Shown here: positions 8,592 to 17,708 of the stretch, in pieces | Layout of the letters: every line of letters starts with the position of its first letter | Position numbering within the stretch: the stretch's first letter is position 1 | Assembly: GCF_030408635.1 (NCBI RefSeq) | Contig: NZ_CP047198.1 | Coordinates: 186,001-250,000 of the forward strand | Reading direction: 5' to 3' | From: Corynebacterium coyleae | Lineage (GTDB): Bacteria; Actinomycetota; Actinomycetes; Mycobacteriales; Mycobacteriaceae | DNA: 64,000 bases | Translations under genes and position numbers: made by a program | The notes under the pieces: generated by a model | Told to the model about the DNA's origin: nothing | The model's input: only the letters and a program-made list of their open reading frames with translations | The model's database searches: none

Positions 8592-8615
8592 TCGCACCAC
8601 TGTAATCTCGCAGGC

Positions 8616-9065
8616 ATGAGTGCATTGAAAGACCAGATCCGCGCAGACCTCAAGGAAGCCATGAAGGCGAAGGAGAAGGAGCGCACCGGCACGATCCGTA
8701 TGCTGCTGGCGGCGATCCAGACCGCTGAGACCGAGGGCACGAAGCACGAGGTCGATGATCAGGAGATTCAGAAGATCATCGCACGTGAGATTAAGAAGCG
8801 CCGCGAGTCCGCCGAGATCTACCAGACCAACGGCCGCGACGATCTCGCCGAAACCGAGCTTGCCGAGGCGAACATCCTCGAGGCGTACCAGCCAAAGCAG
8901 TTGACGGACGATGAGCTCGCAGTGCTTATCGACGACACCGTGGCCGAAACCGGCGCCACCTCCATGGCGCAGATGGGGCAGGTCATGAAGGCCGCCACCG
9001 CCAAGGCCGCCGGCCGTGCTGATGGCAAGCGCATCTCCGAGGCTGTCAAGGCCCGCCTGAGCTAG
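8616..9065 (+). CDS. GatB/YqeY domain protein
   Basis: A 149-residue protein matching stand-alone YqeY: MSALKDQIRADLKEAMKAKEK, then EIKKRRESAEIY around residue 60 and ETGATSMAQMGQVMKA at the C-terminus. The domain resembles the tail of GatB that binds tRNA in the amidotransferase; the role of the free-standing form is not settled. The segment AVLIDDTV contains a copy of the dispersed TCGTCGATAAGC motif at a place where relatives usually have VDEAI-like residues. Convergent with the PBP gene, whose stop is nine bases away. Confidence 0.9.
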   Translation: MSALKDQIRADLKEAMKAKEKERTGTIRMLLAAIQTAETEGTKHEVDDQEIQKIIAREIKKRRESAEIYQTNGRDDLAETELAEANILEAYQPKQLTDDELAVLIDDTVAETGATSMAQMGQVMKAATAKAAGRADGKRISEAVKARLS

Positions 9066-9074
9066 CCAGCCGCG

Positions 9075-11477
9075 TTAGTTGTTGCCGAAGGCGTTGGCGA
9101 TGGCGTCGCGGGCGTCGTTAAGCGATTGCTCGATGCCGCTGAAGTCCGGCGCCGGTGGGGCAGCGGGGCTCGGGGGAGCAGACGGGGACGGGGATGGGCT
9201 CGGCGCGGTGCTGGAGGGGGCCGAGCCGTCCGAGACATTCAGGGTGATGGTGGAGCCGCGCGCGAGCGACTCGTCCGCCGGGGTGATGGACACAACCTGG
9301 CCGGCCGGGGCACCGCCGCCCGGCACCGTCTTCAACACGACCTTGTAGCCCTGGGCCTCCAGCTGGGATTTCGCGGCGGAGGAGTATTGGCCAACCACGG
9401 AGTCCACGGCTGCGCGGCGCGCACCGGTCTGGTACTTCGCGCTCGCTGCCGGAAGGCCTGAGGCCGCACCGGGCACACCAGCGGCGGCCTGGAACCAGGT
9501 GTTGGCTGCCTCGTTGCCGCCGAAGAGGTTGCCCACGCCGCACTGGCGGACCGGGGCGGTGCACAGCGGGGTGGTTTGGGTGCCGTCGTTGAAGATGTAC
9601 GGCGCCGCAGACATGCCCAGCGTGAAGCCGAGGAACGCGGAGGACTGGTGCGACTCGGTCGTACCGGTCTTTGCGGCGGTGGGTGCGCTCCAATGGTTGC
9701 GTTTTGCGGCGTCGGCGCCGGTGCCGTCGACAATGTCGTGCGACATGCCGGCAGCCAAAGCGGCAGCGATCTCCGGGTCGATGGCTTGCTCGCAGGCGGG
9801 CCGGTCGATGAAGACCTCACGGCCGTGCTCGTCGGTCACGCTCGCAATCGGGTTCGGCTCACACCAGCGCCCGTTGGAGGCGATCGTGGCGCCGACATTG
9901 GACAGTTCCAGCGCGTTGACGGCTAAGGGGCCGAGGGTGAACGAGCCCATGTTTTCTTCCTTGGCGGCCTGGGCGATGGAGCGGCCGTCCCCAAACGAGT
10001 TGTCGTCCTTGTAGGAGCGCAGGCCCAAGCGAACCGCCAGATCCACGACCGGGGCAACACCGACGGTCTGAATCAGCTCAATGAACGTGGTGTTCGGCGA
10101 TTGTGCAAGCGCGTCCTGCAGGCTCATCTTCGGTGCATAGACGCCGGCATTTTCTACACAATATGCACCCGGCGGACAGTTCGCGGCGCCGCCTGCGCCC
10201 ATGCCGTACACCACGGAACGCGCCGGTGTGTTCAGCATGGAGTTCAGCCCGTAGCCCTGCTCAAGCGCGGCGGCCGCGGTGAAGATCTTGAACACGGAGC
10301 CTGCGCCGTTGCCCACCAGCGACACAGGCTGCGGCAGGATCGTCTGGCTTTGGTCCAGGTCCAGGCCATAGAAGCGGGAAGACACCATCGCCTTGATGTT
10401 GCGCGAGTCCGTGCCGGGCTCCACAATGTCCAACACCTGTGCCACGCCTGCGGTGTGCGGGCTGACGTTGTTGCGCACTGCGTTAAGCGCGACCTGCTGA
10501 ATGTTCGGGTCGAGCGTGGTCTTGATGGTGTAGGACCCGTTTTTGATGGTGTCCAGGTCCAGGCCCTTTTCCGCCAGGTAGCGCAGGGCGTAATCGCACA
10601 TGAAGCCGTTGTCGCCGGCGGTGATGCAGCCTTCCGGCAGTGTCTTCGGCTTGTCCAGAATGCCCAACGGTGCGCCCGCCCAGCGGTCGGCCTCGGACTG
10701 CTCGATGTAGCCCTGAGCGGCCATGTTGTTGAGCACTACGTTGCGACGACGCACCGCCCCTTCCGGGTTCGTATACGGGTTCAGCGCCTCCACCGACTGC
10801 AGCAGGCCCACCAGCATCGCAGCCTGGGCCGGATTGAGCTTGGCGGCACTGGTGTCAAAGTAGGTCCGCGCGGCGGCTTCGATGCCAAAGGAGTGCTGAC
10901 CAAACGACACCAGGTTCAGGTACCGGGTAAGGATCTCGTCCTTCTCCAGCGTCTTGTCCAGATCCGACGCCATGCGCATCTCGCGCAGCTTGCGGGGAAT
11001 GGACTGTTCCGTTGCGGCGAGGGCTTCTTCTTCGTTCTCAGCATCGATGAGCCACAGGTAGTTCTTCACATACTGCTGGTTCACCGTGGACGCGCCCTGC
11101 TCCACACCGCCGGCCAGCACGTTGGTCACCAGCGCGCGGGCAAAGCCCTGCATATCCACGCCCTCGTGGACGTAGAAGCGGCGGTCCTCCGTAGAAACCA
11201 GCGCGTCCTTGGCGTACTGCGAGATCTGCTCGCTGGGTACCTCGTAGCGGCGCTGTTTGAAGATCCACGCCATGGGTTTGCCGTTGACGTCCGTAATCGT
11301 GGTCACGCCCGGCACGTCGCCGTGGGTGAGGTCGGAGAGGTTGGACTGCATGGTCTCGTCGGTACGCGCAATTGCGGCACCCCCAAGACCTGCGATCGGC
11401 GCCAGGCATAACGCCATGACGAGCGCTGATGCGACGACGGCGACCAGCAGGTTTCCTAAGCTTTTCAGGGCAGACAC
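9075..11477 (-). CDS. Class A penicillin-binding protein with PASTA domain (PonA-type)
   Basis: An 800-residue bifunctional peptidoglycan synthase. After a membrane anchor (residues 8-32), the glycosyltransferase domain shows STEDRRFYVHEGVD (catalytic Glu region), GASTVNQQYVKNYLW and KLREMRMASDLD. The transpeptidase domain has SVFK (SxxK, about 395), SPN (about 460) and KTGTTE (about 610). A PASTA domain (AQGYKVVLKTVPGGGAPAG) and a Pro/Ser tail end the protein. It acts outside the cytoplasmic membrane, polymerising and cross-linking the wall. The start is GTG at 11477. It is divergent from the WhiB gene, as ponA2/whiB4 are in mycobacteria and pbp1a/whcA in C. glutamicum. Confidence 0.95.
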   Translation of the reverse strand: MSALKSLGNLLVAVVASALVMALCLAPIAGLGGAAIARTDETMQSNLSDLTHGDVPGVTTITDVNGKPMAWIFKQRRYEVPSEQISQYAKDALVSTEDRRFYVHEGVDMQGFARALVTNVLAGGVEQGASTVNQQYVKNYLWLIDAENEEEALAATEQSIPRKLREMRMASDLDKTLEKDEILTRYLNLVSFGQHSFGIEAAARTYFDTSAAKLNPAQAAMLVGLLQSVEALNPYTNPEGAVRRRNVVLNNMAAQGYIEQSEADRWAGAPLGILDKPKTLPEGCITAGDNGFMCDYALRYLAEKGLDLDTIKNGSYTIKTTLDPNIQQVALNAVRNNVSPHTAGVAQVLDIVEPGTDSRNIKAMVSSRFYGLDLDQSQTILPQPVSLVGNGAGSVFKIFTAAAALEQGYGLNSMLNTPARSVVYGMGAGGAANCPPGAYCVENAGVYAPKMSLQDALAQSPNTTFIELIQTVGVAPVVDLAVRLGLRSYKDDNSFGDGRSIAQAAKEENMGSFTLGPLAVNALELSNVGATIASNGRWCEPNPIASVTDEHGREVFIDRPACEQAIDPEIAAALAAGMSHDIVDGTGADAAKRNHWSAPTAAKTGTTESHQSSAFLGFTLGMSAAPYIFNDGTQTTPLCTAPVRQCGVGNLFGGNEAANTWFQAAAGVPGAASGLPAASAKYQTGARRAAVDSVVGQYSSAAKSQLEAQGYKVVLKTVPGGGAPAGQVVSITPADESLARGSTITLNVSDGSAPSSTAPSPSPSPSAPPSPAAPPAPDFSGIEQSLNDARDAIANAFGNN

Positions 11478-11547
11478 GCCAACACCTTAATTCAATCTGT
11501 GGCGTGGGGGAATACCATGCTCCCCCCAAAAATGTGATGCATTCGAC

Positions 11548-11571
11548 ATGGAATTTCCTGTGTGATTCCAT
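11548..11571. promoter_or_regulatory. Inverted repeat in the PBP-whiB divergent promoter region
   Basis: ATGGAAT (11548-11554) and ATTCCAT (11565-11571) form a perfect 7-bp inverted repeat with a ten-base spacer, centred between the two divergent genes; it is spaced like a dimer operator. A TATAAA at 11603-11608 could be the minus-10 of the whiB-side promoter. The binding protein is unknown. Confidence 0.4.
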
Positions 11572-11659
11572 TTACATGGGATCGCTAATATGCGGTCGAT
11601 TGTATAAAAGGAGTCCGCTCCGCTTCCGGATAGGGATAGGACGTCTAAGGAGACGCACG

Positions 11660-12019
11660 ATGACCACGAGTTTGAAAAAGGCACCGGCAACCAACCTGCG
11701 ACCGACCACCTCCAAGAAGTGCGACTCCTCGGGAACACTGGTCTTCGACCGTGGCGAGTGGGTCACCCAGGCCCAGTGCCGCGGCGGCGACCCGGACGCA
11801 CTCTTCGTCCGCGGTGCCGAGCAGCGCAAGGCAGCAGCCATCTGCCGCGCCTGCCCGGTGATGACTGAGTGCCGCGCAGACGCACTGGATAACAAGGTGG
11901 AATTCGGCGTATGGGGAGGCCTGACCGAGCGTCAGCGCCGCGCAGTACTGCGTAAGAACCCGCACGTGAAGGACTGGGCAACCCACCTGTCCAGCGGCGG
12001 CGAAATTATTGGCCTCTAG
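11660..12019 (+). CDS. whcA: WhiB-family iron-sulfur regulator (WhiB4/WhcA type)
   Basis: A 119-residue protein with the four cluster cysteines: QCRGGDPDALF, then CRACPVMTEC (CxxCxxxxxC), and the G[VI]WGG turn (EFGVWGGLTERQRRAVLRK) followed by a basic tail for DNA contact. It would hold a 4Fe-4S cluster sensitive to oxygen or NO and act with the housekeeping sigma factor. The start is the ATG at 11660 behind TAAGGAGACGCACG. Divergence from the class A PBP points to the WhiB4 group, named whcA in C. glutamicum; the symbol rests on synteny. Confidence 0.9.
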   Translation: MTTSLKKAPATNLRPTTSKKCDSSGTLVFDRGEWVTQAQCRGGDPDALFVRGAEQRKAAAICRACPVMTECRADALDNKVEFGVWGGLTERQRRAVLRKNPHVKDWATHLSSGGEIIGL

Positions 12020-12033
12020 GTAGGGTGAATCCC

Positions 12034-12189
12034 ATGAAGAAATGGGAATACGCAACCGTTCCGCTGTTGTCGCACGCCACCAAGCAGATTCTGGATTCTT
12101 GGGGTGAGGACGGCTGGGAACTCGTCGCAGTCACCCCGGGTCCGAACCCGGACAATGTTGTCGCCTACATGAAACGAGAGGTTGAGTAA
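12034..12189 (+). CDS. Small DUF4177-like protein
   Basis: A 51-residue protein starting MKKWEYATVPLL and containing DSWGEDGWELVAVTPG, the W.Y ... lN..G.eGWELV pattern of DUF4177. It sits 14 bases after the whiB stop, and its TAA is followed at once by the ATG of the RidA gene, so the three are one transcription unit. In C. glutamicum and mycobacteria a similarly tiny gene occurs at this place. Function unknown. Confidence 0.8.
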   Translation: MKKWEYATVPLLSHATKQILDSWGEDGWELVAVTPGPNPDNVVAYMKREVE

Positions 12190-12651
12190 ATGGCACAGTG
12201 GTCTGAGCGCCTGAAAGAACTGGGCATTGAACTTCCGGCCGTGGCCGCACCCGTGGCCGCATACGTCCCAGCAACACGCACCGGCAACCAGGTGTGGACG
12301 TCCGGCCAGCTGCCGTTCGTGGACGGCAAGTTGCCGGCCACCGGCAAGGTTGGCGCCGAGGTATCCCAGGAGGATGCATACGGCTACGCCCGCCAGGCTG
12401 CGCTGAACGCGCTGGCTGCAGTGGACGCACACGTAGGCATTGACAACGTTGCCCGCGTGGTGAAGATCGTGGGTTTCGTGGCCTCCGATCCGGCATTCAC
12501 GGGTCAGCCCGCCGTGATCAACGGAGCGTCCGAACTCATGCAGGAAATCTTCGGCGAAGCCGGTGCACACGCACGTTCCGCAGTCGGTGTTGCTGTCCTT
12601 CCGATGGACACCCCGGTTGAGGTCGAGATTGTCGTGGAGCTCGAAGGCTAG
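12190..12651 (+). CDS. RidA/YjgF-family protein
   Basis: A 153-residue member of the RidA fold (reactive enamine/imine deaminases and relatives). Visible signature: TRTGNQVWTSGQLPFVDGKLPATGKVG near the N-terminus, EDAYGYARQAALNALAAVDA helix, and HARSAVGVAVLPMDTPVEVEIVVEL at the end, with the Arg of ARSAVGV in the substrate pocket. Adjacent to DUF4177 with no gap. It may clear 2-aminoacrylate-type intermediates, but this longer subgroup (Rv3678c-like) is not biochemically defined. Confidence 0.85.
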   Translation: MAQWSERLKELGIELPAVAAPVAAYVPATRTGNQVWTSGQLPFVDGKLPATGKVGAEVSQEDAYGYARQAALNALAAVDAHVGIDNVARVVKIVGFVASDPAFTGQPAVINGASELMQEIFGEAGAHARSAVGVAVLPMDTPVEVEIVVELEG

Positions 12652-12692
12652 TTTGCCCATCGGCGCAGCCGTGACGGGGTAGGGTGGGAGCC

Positions 12693-13502
12693 ATGAAACA
12701 TCCCGCATACAGCCAGCTGCGCCCTGTGACCCCCAACGCCGCGGTGGTCCTGGTGCCGAACCCCAGCTACGCGGCGCTCGAGGGCACGAACTCTTGGGTG
12801 ATCCGAGGTGAGGGCGACGAGGCGAGCATCGTCGTCGACCCGGGCCCGGCCGATGAGGGTCACCTCAACGTGCTGCAGGCAAAGGCCGACAAGGTCGCTT
12901 TGATTCTGTTGACTCACCGTCACCACGATCACGCAGATGGCGCGGAACGGTTCCGCCAGCTCACTGGCGCACCGGTCCGCGCCCTTGATCCGTCTCATAC
13001 CTCCGGCGATGAGCCACTCACCGACGGCGAAGTAATCTCCGTTGAGGGGGTTACCCCGCGCGTGAAGGTCGTCGCTACGCCGGGCCACACCAGTGACTCT
13101 GTGTGCTTCTTCGTCTACCCGGGCGAAGACACCGACGGTAAGCCGGAAGGCATCATCACCGGCGACACCATTGCGGGTCGCCACACCACCATGATTTCTG
13201 AGACCGACGGTGATCTGGGTGCCTACCTGGACACCCTGGAAATGCTCGAGGAAAAGGGCAAGGGTGTCATGCTGCTTCCGGGCCACGGTCCGGAAGGTGA
13301 GGACCTGTCTGCGTACGCCCGCAAGTACATCGATCGCCGTAACCAGCGCCTGGATCAGATCCGTCAGGCACTGAAGGAGCATGGCGATAACGCGGACATC
13401 AATACGCTGGTCGATGCGATTTACGACGATGTCGACCCGGTCCTGCGCGGTGCCGCAGAACAGTCGACTCGTGTGGCGCTGCGTTACCTCAACGCCAAGT
13501 AG
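12693..13502 (+). CDS. Metallo-beta-lactamase fold hydrolase
   Basis: A 269-residue hydrolase with the zinc motif LTHRHHDHADG (HxHxDH, about residue 75), GHTSDSVCFF (about 135), TGDTIAG (about 160) and a terminal helical part with GHGPEGED (about 195), resembling the beta-CASP-less hydrolases near glxR in corynebacteria (LACTB2-like). I use the ATG at 12693 (MKHPAYSQLRP) instead of the GTG nine bases earlier because GTAGGGTGGGAGCC lies at a normal distance before it. Substrate unknown; the convergent glxR gene follows after 30 bases. Confidence 0.85.
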   Translation: MKHPAYSQLRPVTPNAAVVLVPNPSYAALEGTNSWVIRGEGDEASIVVDPGPADEGHLNVLQAKADKVALILLTHRHHDHADGAERFRQLTGAPVRALDPSHTSGDEPLTDGEVISVEGVTPRVKVVATPGHTSDSVCFFVYPGEDTDGKPEGIITGDTIAGRHTTMISETDGDLGAYLDTLEMLEEKGKGVMLLPGHGPEGEDLSAYARKYIDRRNQRLDQIRQALKEHGDNADINTLVDAIYDDVDPVLRGAAEQSTRVALRYLNAK

Positions 13503-13532
13503 CGGATTCTCGACCCGCCGCGGGCGCCTCCG

Positions 13533-14216
13533 TTAGCGCGCGCGGCGAGCGAGGTGCTCAGTGTTAACAATGAGCACGCTTTTACCCTCCAGGCGGATCC
13601 AGCCGCGGTGAGCGAACGTGGCCAATGCCTTGTTCACCGTCTCACGCGACGCACCCACAAGCTGGGCGATCTCTTCCTGGGTGAGATCATGGTTGACGCG
13701 GAGTGCGCCACCCTCATGTACACCGAAGCGGTTTGCCAGCTGGAGCAAGGTCTTGGCTACGCGGCCAGGCACGTCGGTGAAGATCAGGTCTGCCAGCGAC
13801 GCGTTCGTGCGGCGTAGGCGGCGGGCCAGCACGCGCAGCAGCTGCTGGGAGATCTCCGGGTGGTTGTCGATCCACTCGCGCAGCATGGTGGAGTCCATGG
13901 TGGCGCAGGTGACGTCCGTGACGCAGACTGCGGAGGAGGTACGCGGGCCCGGGTCGAAGATGGAGAGCTCGCCGAACATGTCGGACGGGCCCATCACGGA
14001 CAGCAAGTTCTCGCGACCGTCCGGCGCATGGCGGGCAAGTTTAATTTTGCCTTCGACGATGATGTAGAGGCGATCGCCGGGCTCGCCTTCGTCGAAAATC
14101 GTGGTGCCCTTCGGGAAATCCACGGTGTCCATATCGTTGATCAGCGCGGCGACCGCGTCAGGGTCGACGCCCTGAAAGATGCCGGCGCGGGCAAGAGTGT
14201 CTTGAACGCCTTCCAT
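13533..14216 (-). CDS. glxR: cAMP-responsive global regulator GlxR (CRP/FNR family)
   Basis: The 227-residue protein has the length and plan of corynebacterial GlxR: N-terminal cyclic-nucleotide domain ([27 protein letters not shown]; phosphate cassette [18 protein letters not shown] around residue 90), a long dimer helix, and a C-terminal winged helix with [31 protein letters not shown]. It binds TGTGA-N6-TCACA sites when loaded with cAMP and controls hundreds of genes in C. glutamicum, including sdhCAB. The cyclase CyaB and an sdhC-upstream site lie in this same window. A degenerate site (CGTGGGATTGGTCACG, 14251-14266) sits in its own upstream region. Confidence 0.95.
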   Translation of the reverse strand: MEGVQDTLARAGIFQGVDPDAVAALINDMDTVDFPKGTTIFDEGEPGDRLYIIVEGKIKLARHAPDGRENLLSVMGPSDMFGELSIFDPGPRTSSAVCVTDVTCATMDSTMLREWIDNHPEISQQLLRVLARRLRRTNASLADLIFTDVPGRVAKTLLQLANRFGVHEGGALRVNHDLTQEEIAQLVGASRETVNKALATFAHRGWIRLEGKSVLIVNTEHLARRAR

Positions 14217-14356
14217 GAGTCCTCCTCAGACTGTCGCTCACGCATTTTGCGTGGGATTGGTCACGAACGGTGCCATTAGCGGTGACCGTCACACAAATTG
14301 GAACTCTACCAGCTCAACTAATCAGTGCGATAGTCTTTCCGCGACTGGGAACTGTG

Positions 14357-14452
14357 TTAGTCGATGACCGCTGCTTCCACACGCTCCATGCAAAGCGGAA
14401 ATACCCCAAGCACAAGCGGAATCAGCACCACAAGCAAAAAGGTCATACCCAT
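14357..14452 (-). CDS. Possible 31-residue single-helix membrane peptide
   Basis: Between glxR and nth the minus strand can encode MGMTFLLVVLIPLVLGVFP followed by LCMERVEAAVID and TAA. The composition is a clean transmembrane helix plus a short charged tail, which is unlikely by chance in such a short frame. No strong ribosome site is seen before either ATG (14452 or 14446), so expression is uncertain. It would be co-directional with and upstream of glxR. Confidence 0.45.
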   Translation of the reverse strand: MGMTFLLVVLIPLVLGVFPLCMERVEAAVID

Positions 14453-14466
14453 AGTGTACGGCTAGC

Positions 14467-15258
14467 ATGTTGGGCATGGCCGCTTCGACCTCTCCATTGA
14501 AACATCGCCGCCCAGGCGCCCATCCCGCCGCGAAGGGGAAAGAGACTCCGATCGGGCGTAAGCGCAGGGCACGCCGTATTAACCGCACGTTGGCGGCAGC
14601 GTATCCGGACGCACACGCGGAGTTGGACTTTACTAACCCGCTGGAGTTGCTCGTTGCTACGGCGCTGTCCGCGCAGACCACGGACGTACGGGTGAACATG
14701 GTCACCCCGGCGCTGTTTGCCAAGTACCCCACGGCCGCCGACTACGCGGAGGCCAACCAGGCAGAGGTGGAGGAGATCATCCGCTCGACCGGGTTTTACC
14801 GCTCCAAGGCGGCGAACCTGATCGCGATGGGCCAGAAGCTGGTCACCGATTTTGGTGGCGAGGTGCCAGAGAAGCTCGAGGACCTGATCACCCTGCCCGG
14901 GGTGGGCCGCAAGACGGCGCATGTGGTGCGCGGCAACGCGTTCGGCTACCCGGGGCTGACAGTGGACACGCACTTCCAACGCCTGGTCAAGCGCATGATG
15001 CTCACAGAAGAGACGGATCCGGTGAAGATCGAACACGCGATCGCGGAACTGATCGAGCGCCGCGAGTGGACCATGTTCTCCCACCGCATCATCTTCCACG
15101 GCCGCCGCGTCTGCAACGCCCGCAAACCGGCCTGCGGCGCTTGCCCGATCGCGTTCGACTGTCCCTCCTTCGGCGTAGGTCCCACCGACCCGGAGGAAGC
15201 CGCCGAACTGGTCTCCGGCCCTGAGCGCGACCACATTTTGAGGATGGTGGGCCTGTGA
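14467..15258 (+). CDS. nth: Endonuclease III
   Basis: A 263-residue DNA glycosylase/AP lyase. It has the helix-hairpin-helix [12 protein letters not shown] with catalytic Lys (about 148), the catalytic Asp in TVDTHFQRL (about 167), and the C-terminal 4Fe-4S ligand set C-x6-C-x2-C-x5-C ([18 protein letters not shown]). It removes oxidised pyrimidines in base-excision repair. The basic N-terminal extension (KRRARRINR) is usual in actinobacterial Nth. It is the first gene of an overlapping chain with the thioredoxin-like, NUDIX and MarP genes. An in-frame ATG nine bases later is an alternative start. Confidence 0.95.
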   Translation: MLGMAASTSPLKHRRPGAHPAAKGKETPIGRKRRARRINRTLAAAYPDAHAELDFTNPLELLVATALSAQTTDVRVNMVTPALFAKYPTAADYAEANQAEVEEIIRSTGFYRSKAANLIAMGQKLVTDFGGEVPEKLEDLITLPGVGRKTAHVVRGNAFGYPGLTVDTHFQRLVKRMMLTEETDPVKIEHAIAELIERREWTMFSHRIIFHGRRVCNARKPACGACPIAFDCPSFGVGPTDPEEAAELVSGPERDHILRMVGL

Positions 15259-15812
15259 AGCGCACAATCTGGGTCAGCGTCGCCGCGATCGTTGCGGTGA
15301 CTCTTCTGGTCATTGCGGGTGCCAGGGCGTTGCTTGTCGACGACGCCACGCCCCCGGCCGGCGACGGTGTCGTCGAAAAGCAATCTGCCCCGGTGACACG
15401 ACGCCCGGATTGCCCAGAAGGTGCGATCGGCGGCGTGGACCTGGCGTGCCTAGGCGGCGAGGCGGCCGGCGCGCAGCAGGAGATCACCGTGGCCAACGTG
15501 TGGGCGTGGTGGTGCGAACCGTGCCGTGCGGAGTTGCCCGTAGTGGAGGAGTTCGCCCGCGCACACCCTGAGTACACCGTGGTGGGCGTGCACGCGGACC
15601 GCGATGGGGCGCGCGGCGCGGCGTTGTTGGAGGACCTCGGCGTGGACCTGCCGAGCTTCGAGGACGACTCCAACGTGTTCGCCGGCACGCTCGGCCTGCC
15701 GCCGGTGGTGCCGCTGACCGTCGTGTTCCGTGGTGAGGAGCAGTTGGGCGTGTTTGCCAAGGAGTTCACCTCGGCCGAGGAGCTGGCCGAGGCCGTGCGC
15801 GGGGTGCTGTGA
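15255..15812 (+). CDS. Membrane-anchored thioredoxin-like protein (TlpA/ResA type)
   Basis: 185 residues with an N-terminal membrane helix (residues 5-27), then a thioredoxin fold whose active site is [16 protein letters not shown] (CxxC). It would work outside the membrane, reducing or oxidising disulfides, as ResA/TlpA do for cytochrome c or exported proteins. GTG start overlaps the nth stop by four bases and the stop overlaps the NUDIX start. Two oppositely oriented copies of the dispersed motif (15332, 15370) sit 26 bp apart in the linker after the anchor, encoding LLVDDATP and VVEKQSAP. Confidence 0.85.
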   Translation: MKRTIWVSVAAIVAVTLLVIAGARALLVDDATPPAGDGVVEKQSAPVTRRPDCPEGAIGGVDLACLGGEAAGAQQEITVANVWAWWCEPCRAELPVVEEFARAHPEYTVVGVHADRDGARGAALLEDLGVDLPSFEDDSNVFAGTLGLPPVVPLTVVFRGEEQLGVFAKEFTSAEELAEAVRGVL

Positions 15813-16510
15813 TGGTTGCGGTGCGGCCGGAACGGGCACCGGTGTGGCTGCGGGGGCTCGTGGATAAGCTGCGCGCTGGCGAGGGCGATGCGCGGGTCAA
15901 AGCGATGCTGGGCCCGCGCGTGCCGCAAACGCCGGGGGAGGACCAGGCGGCGGTGCTCATCGTGTTTGCTGGCGACCCGGAGGCGGAGGAACTGCCGGAG
16001 GACGCCCGGGTGCTGATCACGCACCGCACCCCGTCTATGCGCAGCCACTCCGGTCAGATGGCGTTTCCGGGCGGGCACATCGACGCCACAGATACAGGCC
16101 CGGTGGCGGCGGCGTTGCGCGAGGCATACGAGGAGACCGGGTTGGCCCCTGAGCGGGTTGTGCCGCTGGCGGTGATGGGGCAGGTGAAAACCGGTGGCAG
16201 CCGCAGGCTGGTGCGCCCCGTGGTGGCGTACGCACCCGACCCGGGTGAGGTGTACCCGGCAAGCGAGCTCGAAACCGACGACGTGTTCTTCGTTCCCATC
16301 CGGGACTTGGTGGATCCGGCCAACCGCGCGAAGCTCGGCTGGAAGCACTGGACCGGTCCGACGTTTTGGGCCCGCGACTATCTCATCTGGGGTTTTACCG
16401 GAATCCTGCTGGCGGTCGTGCTGGAATTAGCTGGCTGGGTGCGCGCCTGGGACGAGCGTCCGGGCGATCTTTACGAGGCGCTGGCCCGATCCCGCAACCG
16501 CGAGCTGTAA
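15812..16510 (+). CDS. NUDIX hydrolase (CoA pyrophosphatase-like)
   Basis: 232 residues. The NUDIX box is GGHIDATDTGPVAAALREAYEETGL (written here across the motif: REAYEETG holds the catalytic glutamates), preceded by MRSHSGQMAFPGG, which is the extra signature of the CoA/acyl-CoA diphosphatase branch (UPF0035). A C-terminal hydrophobic helix (FTGILLAVVLELAGWV) may touch the membrane. ATG overlaps the previous stop (TGATG). Placement between thioredoxin-like and MarP genes matches Rv3672c in mycobacteria. Confidence 0.85.
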   Translation: MVAVRPERAPVWLRGLVDKLRAGEGDARVKAMLGPRVPQTPGEDQAAVLIVFAGDPEAEELPEDARVLITHRTPSMRSHSGQMAFPGGHIDATDTGPVAAALREAYEETGLAPERVVPLAVMGQVKTGGSRRLVRPVVAYAPDPGEVYPASELETDDVFFVPIRDLVDPANRAKLGWKHWTGPTFWARDYLIWGFTGILLAVVLELAGWVRAWDERPGDLYEALARSRNREL

Positions 16511-16520
16511 CATTTGCGGA

Positions 16521-17708
16521 ATGCACCTGGTCGTTGACGTTCTGCTTGGGCTTGCCGTCGTCGCTGCGTTTGTCAGCGGCTGGCGCCAAGGTGCGTTTTC
16601 GGCTGTGATCTCCGCAATCGGCATTATCGCGGGCCTCGTGGTGGGGCTGGCGGTGGCGCCGTTGCTTCTCGACGTCACCGAGTCCCAACCCATCCGCATC
16701 ACGCTGCTGCTGTCGGTGGTGGTGCTCTTCGTCGGCCTGGGCAACCTGCTCGGCGTGACCCTCGGGGGCAACTTGCGGGCGCGGGTACGCAGCCGCCTGA
16801 CGCGTTTCGTGGATTCGGTGGTGGGCGCACTGTTCCAATCGGTCGCACTGGCGCTGGTGGTGTGGTTTATCTCAATCCCGCTGGCCACAGCCATACCGGG
16901 TGAGTTGGGCGACGGGATCCGCAACTCGCACATCCTGGCCAAAATCCACGACACCGCTCCGGAAAGCGCCGGGAAACTGCCCGCGAAATTCGCAGCGCTT
17001 CTCGACGAGTCCGGCCTGCCCCCGCTCGTTTCCCCCTTCCAATCCCCGCACGGCGCCCAGGTGGACGCACCCGATAACGCGGCGCTTCGCCCCGAAGTTG
17101 TGGAGGCGGCCCGCCCGAGCGTGGTCCACGTCATGGGCGATGCAGAAAGTTGCCGCCGCCGGCTCATGGGCTCCGGCTTCGTGTTTGAGGACGGCTATGT
17201 GCTTACCAACGCGCACGTCGTTGCCGGCACCGAGCGCGTCTCTTTGGACACCGTTGTCGGCGTGAAGCCCGCAGACGTGGTGTTTTATGACCCCGACACC
17301 GACATCGCGGTGCTCCACGCCCAAGGGCTTGGTTTGCCACCGCTGCGTTGGGCGGCCACTGAGCTGCAGCGTGGCGACGACGCCGTGGTCATGGGCTACC
17401 CCAAATCCGGCCCATTCGAGGCCGCACCGGCGCGCATCCGCAGCCAACTGACCATCTCGGGCCCGGACATTTACACCACCGGCCGTGTGGAGCGCGAGGC
17501 CTACACCATCCGTGGCGATATCCGTCAGGGCAACTCGGGCGGCCCGTTGCTCACCCCGGCTGGTGAGGTGGCAGGCATGATCTTCGGTGCGTCCCTGGAT
17601 GCCTCAGAAACGGGTTACGCGCTGACCGCACACCAGGTGCAGCAGCGCGTAGGGGATGTAACCAGGCTCAACGGTATCGCCGATACGCAAGCCTGCGTTA
17701 GCGGTTAG
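16521..17708 (+). CDS. MarP-type membrane serine protease
   Basis: 395 residues: four N-terminal membrane helices of the CvpA kind (about 3-110), a linker, then a periplasmic chymotrypsin-fold protease with catalytic His (TNAHVVAG, about 232), Asp (DPDTDIAVL, about 262) and Ser (RQGNSGGPL, about 338). Cysteines flanking the protease (SCRR about 212 and QACVSG at the end) could form the regulatory disulfide described for M. tuberculosis MarP, which is needed for acid resistance by activating peptidoglycan hydrolases. End overlaps by four bases with the convergent holin-like gene. Confidence 0.9.
   Translation: MHLVVDVLLGLAVVAAFVSGWRQGAFSAVISAIGIIAGLVVGLAVAPLLLDVTESQPIRITLLLSVVVLFVGLGNLLGVTLGGNLRARVRSRLTRFVDSVVGALFQSVALALVVWFISIPLATAIPGELGDGIRNSHILAKIHDTAPESAGKLPAKFAALLDESGLPPLVSPFQSPHGAQVDAPDNAALRPEVVEAARPSVVHVMGDAESCRRRLMGSGFVFEDGYVLTNAHVVAGTERVSLDTVVGVKPADVVFYDPDTDIAVLHAQGLGLPPLRWAATELQRGDDAVVMGYPKSGPFEAAPARIRSQLTISGPDIYTTGRVEREAYTIRGDIRQGNSGGPLLTPAGEVAGMIFGASLDASETGYALTAHQVQQRVGDVTRLNGIADTQACVSG

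Noticed and set aside
11429-11659. N-terminal extension of the WhiB gene back to 11429
   Set aside because: It would overlap the PBP start and adds sequence foreign to WhiB proteins; the ATG at 11660 has a proper ribosome site.
14251-14266. GlxR self-binding site CGTGGGATTGGTCACG upstream of glxR
   Set aside because: Three of ten specified bases differ from consensus; mentioned in the glxR entry but too weak for a separate feature.
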